Shown here: positions 22,903 through 27,036 of the stretch, one piece after another
Layout of the letters: each line of letters begins with the position of its first letter
Position numbering within the stretch: the first letter of the stretch is position 1
Assembly: GCA_964440495.1 (NCBI GenBank)
Contig: CAYTSD010000016.1
Location: forward strand, 1-27,036
DNA from: Benthortus sp964440495
GTDB lineage: Archaea; Thermoproteota; Nitrososphaeria_A; Caldarchaeales; Wolframiiraptoraceae
Direction: 5' to 3'
Length of the DNA stretch: 27,036 bases
Translations under genes and position numbers: made by a program
Notes under the pieces: generated by a model
What the model was told of the DNA's origin: nothing
Databases searched by the model: none
Seen by the model: the letters and a program-made list of their open reading frames with translations, nothing else

Positions 22903-23841
22903 TTGTCCCTACACTACTATGTCAAAACAATATTCAAAAAACTAGATGAAGACCACTTTAGAATCTTGAAAGCAGTGGAAGCAAACCTCCAGAGATATGA
23001 GGTTGTCCCAGTTGAAGTTATCGCAAATGCTCTGAGTCTCGGTGAAAAAATCGAGAGGGTTGAGAAACTATTGAAGAAGCTTCACGACTATAAGCTTATC
23101 TGGGCTCCGCGTGGGCTTCAACGTGGATACGCCCTCAACTACTATGGACTCGACATACTTGCATTGAAGTCTCTTGTTGATAGAGATTTTCTGGAGAGTC
23201 TAGGTAAGCCTCTGGGGGTTGGAAAGGAGGCGGACGTATATGATGCTCTTTCACCTGAAGGTAAACGCCTAGCCGTGAAGTTCTATAGAATTGGGCGCAC
23301 AAGTTTCAGGGGATATGAGAGAACCCGCACAGCTCTTGCAACTGCTCATACCTACATGCTTGCCTCGATAAAGGCTGCTTCAAGAGAGTTTCAGGCGCTT
23401 CGCATCCTCTATCCCCGTGGAGTCTCGGTTCCAAAACCCATCGCAAGGGACAGACACGTTGTTGTGACAGAGATTTTCCATGGAATTGAGGTATCCTCAA
23501 TCCGGTACCTAGATAATCCTGTCAAGATTCTATGCGAGATTCTCAGAAACCTTGTTAAGGCCTATGAGGCTGGAGTTGTTCACAGCGACCTAAGCGCCTA
23601 CAATGTCTTGGTTACTCCTAAGGGAGAAATAATCTTGATTGATTGGCCTCAGTGGATTAAGCCCAGTCACCCTATGGCTAGAAACGTGCTTCGACGTGAT
23701 GTAAGGAATCTTTTGAAGTTTTTTAGGAGAAAGTGGAATGTTCGGGAATTACCTAGGGATTGCGTGGGTTTTGTTGAGGATTTGGTGGGAGAAACCTTTA
23801 ATACTTTCATGCTTGAGGTGACTCGTAAAGGTGCTCCATAG
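22903..23841 (+). CDS. rio2: RIO2-type atypical protein kinase
   Basis: This 312-residue RIO2 kinase/ATPase acts in late maturation of the small ribosomal subunit. The N-terminal winged-helix domain characteristic of RIO2 spans about 1-90. The kinase part has the nucleotide loop GVGKEADV (105-112), the ATP-binding lysine K126 in AVKFYRIG, the RIO flexible loop RTSFRGYERTR, catalytic D229 in HSDLSAYN and metal-binding D247 in LIDWPQW. The frame is open upstream to a GTG at 22852, inside ileS, but the low-complexity HHNHEESLAL extension is unlike RIO2. TTG 22903, two bases after the ileS stop, gives a normal N-terminus. No ATG is available near it. The next gene starts directly after its stop, so they form an operon. 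Confidence 0.94.
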   Translation: MSLHYYVKTIFKKLDEDHFRILKAVEANLQRYEVVPVEVIANALSLGEKIERVEKLLKKLHDYKLIWAPRGLQRGYALNYYGLDILALKSLVDRDFLESLGKPLGVGKEADVYDALSPEGKRLAVKFYRIGRTSFRGYERTRTALATAHTYMLASIKAASREFQALRILYPRGVSVPKPIARDRHVVVTEIFHGIEVSSIRYLDNPVKILCEILRNLVKAYEAGVVHSDLSAYNVLVTPKGEIILIDWPQWIKPSHPMARNVLRRDVRNLLKFFRRKWNVRELPRDCVGFVEDLVGETFNTFMLEVTRKGAP

Positions 23842-24570
23842 ATGACCCCCCTAATGCTTGCTGGAATGCTGTTAAGTTTTCTCGGAGTCGCCATCACGAT
23901 AGGGCTTACAATCTATTATCTCTCGCTTCCCCTCCAAGCACCTCTCAGACTCTTCCTAGACACAACCGAGATGGGAATACCATACCTAGTCTACTTCGTG
24001 ATACTTGGAGCAGCGATAAGCGCGTTCGGGATGATGATATACATTAAGGCTGTCCGAACCGGAGTAACCATCTCAGCTCATCCACGCTATCCCGCTCAGC
24101 CTAGGACAAGAGTTCTTAGAAGACCTTCCCCAGTAAGACGGCCTACCCCAAGACCGACAGCAGCTCCTAGAAGCTCCAACGTCGTCGAAGAAATAGAGAA
24201 AGAGATAGAGGAGATAATTAGGTCTCAGGAACCGGTTGCTGAGAAACCTGAAGCTGAGGAGGAAGCGATTCAGCCTCCAGCTGAGGCTGTGGAAGAGAAA
24301 GTTAGGAAGCGCCCCCTAGTCGAGGTGGTTTCACGGGCCTCCGACATGGTCTGCCCACACTGTGGAAGCATAAATCTGCTGGGTTCAACCAAGTGTTCAA
24401 GCTGTGGTAAGCCTCTCTTCAAGCCTGAGGAGCCTAGCAAGTCATGCCCAGTCTGCGGCGCACCGCTCAGACTCGCCCAGAGAATCTCTAACGGATTATT
24501 TGTATGTGGAATATGCTTCTCGGAGCTACGCATAGACCCTATTCTTCAGAAAAGCTTAAAGCTCCGATGA
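23842..24570 (+). CDS. Membrane protein with two zinc ribbons, function unknown
   Basis: This 242-residue protein has an unusual three-part plan. Two transmembrane helices lie near residues 4-28 and 46-69. A long basic, proline-rich then acidic linker (about 80-165) follows, including a short coiled segment VVEEIEKEIEEII. Two zinc ribbons end the protein: C171, C174, C185, C188 and C202, C205, C222, C225. With a short loop between the helices, the linker and ribbons are probably cytoplasmic. The ATG directly follows the rio2 stop with no gap, and an Sm gene follows 22 bases later. Zinc ribbons tethered by a flexible arm could recruit RNA, ribosomes or a protein partner to the membrane. I do not recognise the family. 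Confidence 0.88.
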   Translation: MTPLMLAGMLLSFLGVAITIGLTIYYLSLPLQAPLRLFLDTTEMGIPYLVYFVILGAAISAFGMMIYIKAVRTGVTISAHPRYPAQPRTRVLRRPSPVRRPTPRPTAAPRSSNVVEEIEKEIEEIIRSQEPVAEKPEAEEEAIQPPAEAVEEKVRKRPLVEVVSRASDMVCPHCGSINLLGSTKCSSCGKPLFKPEEPSKSCPVCGAPLRLAQRISNGLFVCGICFSELRIDPILQKSLKLR

Positions 24571-24581
24571 AGCCTTGAAAA

Positions 24582-24587
24582 GGTGAT
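24582..24587 (+). promoter_or_regulatory. Ribosome binding site deciding the TTG start of the Sm gene
   Basis: GGTGAT precedes TTG 24593 by five bases (six from GGTGA). An ATG at 24586 overlaps it but is out of frame and closes after ten codons. The arrangement closely parallels metG, where GGTGAT at 8288-8293 precedes CTA 8299 by five bases. Confidence 0.7.
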
Positions 24588-24592
24588 GCCTG

Positions 24593-24856
24593 TTGAAGTC
24601 AGCCTCGGCGCCTATTGAAACAGGTAAGAAGCCTCTGACAACTGTTGCGAAATACATTAACAGATTCATACGGGTGACGTTGAAGAATGAGTTGGTCTAT
24701 GAGGGAATGATGGTTGACTGCGACAGCTACATGAACCTAGTCATAGAGAAGGCTGTAGAGTATAAGGGAGATAGCAGGAAGGCTCAGTACCCGAGAATCC
24801 TCATACGTGGAAACAACATAATGTATATTCAGCTCCTACCGATGCCTAGGGAGTAG
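24593..24856 (+). CDS. Sm-like RNA-binding protein (archaeal LSm)
   Basis: This 87-residue protein has the Sm fold, which assembles into rings that bind U-rich single-stranded RNA. The Sm1 motif runs about 20-52 (INRFIRVTLKNELVYEGMMV, then DSYMNLVIEKA, with the conserved D-x-x-M-N). The Sm2 motif is ILIRGNNIMYIQLL (69-82), containing the RG that contacts RNA. About 18 N-terminal residues precede the fold. The start is TTG 24593, set by GGTGAT upstream. It follows the membrane zinc-ribbon gene by 22 bases and rio2 beyond that, so all three may be one transcript linked to RNA and ribosome biology. Confidence 0.94.
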   Translation: MKSASAPIETGKKPLTTVAKYINRFIRVTLKNELVYEGMMVDCDSYMNLVIEKAVEYKGDSRKAQYPRILIRGNNIMYIQLLPMPRE

Positions 24857-24924
24857 CTCTCCCAAGCCAGGGTCAAAGGCTCTAGAGCGGACACCGCTTC
24901 AACCGTGGGTTACGGAAGATTGTC

Positions 24925-24932
24925 TTTAAATA
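24925..24932 (+). promoter_or_regulatory. TATA box for SAM synthetase
   Basis: TTTAAATA is a near-consensus archaeal TATA box centred about 40 bases before ATG 24969, placing transcription start near 24954 with a leader of about 15 bases. Confidence 0.55.
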
Positions 24933-24968
24933 GTCTCGCAGACCCTCGCCTCCCTGGGCGCCAGAGAA

Positions 24969-26195
24969 ATGACCAAGTCGAGTATTGTTGTTGAGAGGCT
25001 TGATAGAGCGCCTGTGGCTAAGCAGCAGACGGAGCTTGTTGAGCGGAAGGGCCTCGGCCATCCCGACTACATTATAGACTCGGCTTGCGAGGCTGCGAGC
25101 AGGGCTCTCTCAAGATACTATCTCGAACACTATGGAATGGTTCTCCACCATAACTTGGATAAGGGGCTGCTTGTAGGCGGGGAGTCGAGTCCAGAGTTCG
25201 GCGGAGGCGTGGTTAAGCAGCCTATCAACATCATTATAGCTGGGAGGGCGACGCTTGAGGTTTCCTCGCCTACGGGTATTGAGTATATCCCCTACCGTGA
25301 GCTGATCGAGGAGGAAGTTAAGAAGTTCATTAGAGAGAACTTCAGGTTCCTCGATCCCGAGGAGCATGTAGTAATAGAGACTAAGATTAGGACTGGTAGC
25401 GTGGACTTGAGAGGGGTTGTCGAGAGCAGGGATAATGTTCCCAAGGCGAACGACACCTCCTATGGGGTTGGCTACGCTCCTCCAACGCCTCTGGAGAGAA
25501 TAGTCTATGAGGCTGAGAGGCTCGTGAATTCCCCGGAGTTCAAGAGGAGGATTCCGGAAAGCGGTGAGGACTGTAAGGTCATGGGGCTACGTATAGGGAA
25601 CAGGTATAAGATAACCGTCGCCGACAGCATAATCTCCTCTCTGACACCCAATCTCGACCACTATCTCTCCGTCAAGGAGCAGATTAGGGAGGAGGTAAGC
25701 AGGCTTGCTGAGAGAATACTGGAGGATGGAGACGCTGAGGTCGAGGTCCACGTCAACACCGCCGACGTACCCGAGGAGAATCTAGTTTATCTAACCGTTA
25801 CTGGAACATCTGCTGAGAGCGGCGACGACGGGAACACGGGTAGAGGCAACAGGGTGAATGGGTTGATAACTCCGAATCGACAGATGTCTCTTGAAGCGAT
25901 AGCTGGGAAGAATGCTAGAAGTCATGTCGGGAAAATCTATAACGTTGCCGCAAGGATGGCTGCTGAGAGACTCTACAAGGAGCTGGGGAGGTTTGAGGAG
26001 GTCTATGTGAGGCTTCTCAGCCAGATAGGCCGCCCCATCGACCGCCCACTCCTAATCTCGATACAGTATATTCTATCGGATAGAGCAAACGAGCGTTCCC
26101 TGGCCTATGAGGCGGCTGAGATAGTTAAGGACGAGATAGAGAAGATAACGAGGCTTCAGAGCCTTATCCTTGAGCAGAGGGTAGGGCTCTTCTAG
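24969..26195 (+). CDS. mat: S-adenosylmethionine synthetase, archaeal type
   Basis: This 408-residue enzyme condenses methionine and ATP to make S-adenosylmethionine. It belongs to the archaeal class, which is very divergent from bacterial MetK. Recognisable stretches are ERKGLGHPDYIIDSACEA near the N-terminus, HHNLDKGLLVGGESSPEFGGG, KQPINIIIAGRAT, and GTSAESGDDGNTGRGNRVNGLITPNR late in the chain, the last typical of the family. Length is normal. It has its own TATA box and is separated from the Sm gene by about 110 bases. It converges on nucS, and the two stops interlock in a single CTAG. Together with MetG and MTAP it places several steps of methionine use within the window. Confidence 0.97.
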   Translation: MTKSSIVVERLDRAPVAKQQTELVERKGLGHPDYIIDSACEAASRALSRYYLEHYGMVLHHNLDKGLLVGGESSPEFGGGVVKQPINIIIAGRATLEVSSPTGIEYIPYRELIEEEVKKFIRENFRFLDPEEHVVIETKIRTGSVDLRGVVESRDNVPKANDTSYGVGYAPPTPLERIVYEAERLVNSPEFKRRIPESGEDCKVMGLRIGNRYKITVADSIISSLTPNLDHYLSVKEQIREEVSRLAERILEDGDAEVEVHVNTADVPEENLVYLTVTGTSAESGDDGNTGRGNRVNGLITPNRQMSLEAIAGKNARSHVGKIYNVAARMAAERLYKELGRFEEVYVRLLSQIGRPIDRPLLISIQYILSDRANERSLAYEAAEIVKDEIEKITRLQSLILEQRVGLF

Positions 26196-26929
26196 AGAAA
26201 ACGCTCCAGCCCCTGCCCTCTCTTCAATATCTCGGCGCACCTCCTAGGAGTAACGCATCTAAACTCGACCCTATGCGATGTAAGCTCCCTCATAGCCGAC
26301 CTCTGAACACCTGGAGCGGCGATAATCGCCCTCGGCCTCCTCCCAAGCTCTCTCTCAACGCTCTCCACATATCTCAGTAACTGCCTAATGTCCTCGGAGA
26401 TAGCGTTTCTACGCTTGATCTCGACTACAACCAGGTTCCCCTCCCTATCGACCCCGAAGATGTCTATGAAGCCTGAGTCTCCAGCTCTCCTCTCGCTCTC
26501 CATGGGCTTGAACCCATCCTCGATGAGCGTAGGCTCCATAAGGATAGCCCTCTTCATATCCTCCTCCGTCGCATACATCGCGAACTCTGCTTCATCGTGG
26601 AGCTTGAAGGAGAGAACGGCTTTAACGTCGGTGAAGACTGCTTTCAGAACCTCTCTAGGCCTAACCCTCCTAGCCTCGACCACAAGCCTACCCTCATCGA
26701 CGCCGACCTCAATCTTCGAGTCTGGAGGCTGCCAGTTGACAGGCTCATACCCCCTAGGCCTATGAACCAAGACGCTTCCATCCTCCTTGATTATCAGAAG
26801 CCTCTCCCCGGCTCCAAGCGTAGAGGAGGCTCTACCCTCATAGAAGACCTCCATAGACCCGACGACCAAGATAACCTCCCCTGCTCTCAAAGCCCTACGA
26901 ATCCTCTCAGCCGCCTCCTCAACCCTCAC
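26192..26929 (-). CDS. nucS: Endonuclease NucS / EndoMS
   Basis: This 245-residue nuclease is the NucS/EndoMS family enzyme used for mismatch or branched-DNA repair in archaea and actinobacteria. The N-terminal half is the beta-rich DNA-binding and dimerisation domain. The C-terminal half is a RecB-like nuclease fold with E137, D156 in GFIDIFG, E170 and K172 in VVVEIKRR, and Q183 in DIRQLLRYV. Those are the expected metal and catalytic residues, all intact. It starts at GTG 26929; a TATA-like AAAAATTAC on the minus strand lies about 30 bases upstream. No PCNA-binding motif of the QxxLxxFF kind is obvious at the C-terminus, although GQGLERFL is a weak possibility. It is convergent with mat, overlapping by four bases. 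Confidence 0.96.
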   Translation of the reverse strand: MRVEEAAERIRRALRAGEVILVVGSMEVFYEGRASSTLGAGERLLIIKEDGSVLVHRPRGYEPVNWQPPDSKIEVGVDEGRLVVEARRVRPREVLKAVFTDVKAVLSFKLHDEAEFAMYATEEDMKRAILMEPTLIEDGFKPMESERRAGDSGFIDIFGVDREGNLVVVEIKRRNAISEDIRQLLRYVESVERELGRRPRAIIAAPGVQRSAMRELTSHRVEFRCVTPRRCAEILKRGQGLERFL

Positions 26930-26957
26930 ACCCTCTCTATCCCCCGATAAGAGTAGA

Positions 26958-26966
26958 GTAATTTTT
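26958..26966 (-). promoter_or_regulatory. TATA-like box for nucS
   Basis: On the minus strand this reads AAAAATTAC. Its centre is about 33 bases before GTG 26929, fitting a short-leader transcript. Confidence 0.4.
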
Positions 26967-27036
26967 AGAGAGTTATCAGGCTTCTCTCGTAGTCTTTTAC
27001 TCTTAGAGTGTTTCTAGCACGCTGTATGGTGTGGCC
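26965..27036 (-). CDS. Possible 3' end of a gene cut by the window edge
   Basis: On the minus strand one frame is open from the window edge for 23 codons, reading GHTIQRARNTLRVKDYERSL then ITL before a TAA at 26965-26967. The composition resembles a normal protein tail and it would lie 35 bases upstream of nucS in the same direction. No family can be recognised from so little, and the frame could be chance. Confidence 0.35.
   Translation of the reverse strand, partial: GHTIQRARNTLRVKDYERSLITL

Noticed and set aside
24586..24618. ATG 24586 as the start of the Sm gene or a leader peptide
   Set aside because: It is out of frame with the Sm protein, closes after ten codons, and sits on the ribosome site for TTG 24593.
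1..27036. CRISPR arrays, insertion sequences, integrase or prophage genes
   Set aside because: No regularly spaced repeats, transposase or integrase motifs, or terminal repeats were seen on either strand.

Overview
The window is a gene-dense stretch of an archaeal chromosome. The archaeal assignment rests on Pus10, RIO2 kinase, an Sm-like protein, the archaeal-type S-adenosylmethionine synthetase, NucS, an ATP-dependent DNA ligase, SRP54, a ribbon-helix-helix/FtsZ pair, TATA-like boxes about 25-30 bases before many starts, GGTGA-type Shine-Dalgarno sites, and a tRNA-Ala without an encoded CCA. FtsZ argues against Sulfolobales- or Thermoproteales-type crenarchaea. A lineage near Bathyarchaeia, Caldarchaeales or Korarchaeota is a guess, because no rRNA is present. 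Proteins rich in Arg, Glu, Lys and Ile, with Arg mostly AGG/AGA, would suit a thermophile. I see no transposon, prophage or CRISPR array.

Layout. 1-1265: a tandem pair of arsenate-reductase/low-molecular-weight phosphatase paralogues, the second with the full redox cysteine set and the first without it. 1426-3073: a two-gene ABC-2 exporter. 3195-3266: tRNA-Ala(CGC), then a sugar-nucleotide epimerase on the minus strand. 4273-9984: a plus-strand run of srp54, pus10, an M20 peptidase and metG. metG has no ordinary start codon ahead of its HIGH-type motif. 9981-11187 (minus): ftsZ with a 48-residue ribbon-helix-helix gene just upstream. 11371-11763: a small Toprim protein. 11803-15070 (minus): a ten-repeat membrane-anchored surface protein followed one base later by a signal peptidase I. 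15146-15565: a YjbQ-family protein. 15552-17894 (minus): DNA ligase with a downstream coiled-coil protein of unknown function. 18003-19603: an MptE-like protein lacking the family's acidic motifs, then methylthioadenosine phosphorylase. 19733-24856: ileS, rio2, a membrane zinc-ribbon protein and an Sm-like protein. 24969-26195: S-adenosylmethionine synthetase. 26192-26929 (minus): nucS. A possible gene end lies at the right edge.

Themes. Most of the window is translation and RNA housekeeping (tRNA-Ala, SRP54, Pus10, MetG, IleS, RIO2, Sm), with islands for division (FtsZ), DNA repair (ligase, NucS), methionine/SAM metabolism (MetG, MTAP, SAM synthetase) and the cell envelope (surface protein with signal peptidase, ABC-2 exporter, epimerase). 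Three convergent pairs overlap at their stop codons. The items most worth checking are the metG start, the degenerated MptE-like protein, the ArsC pair, the surface-protein/signal-peptidase operon, and the structured leader of ileS. I found no clear multi-gene defence or novel enzymatic system. These are hypotheses from reading alone; no database search was run.
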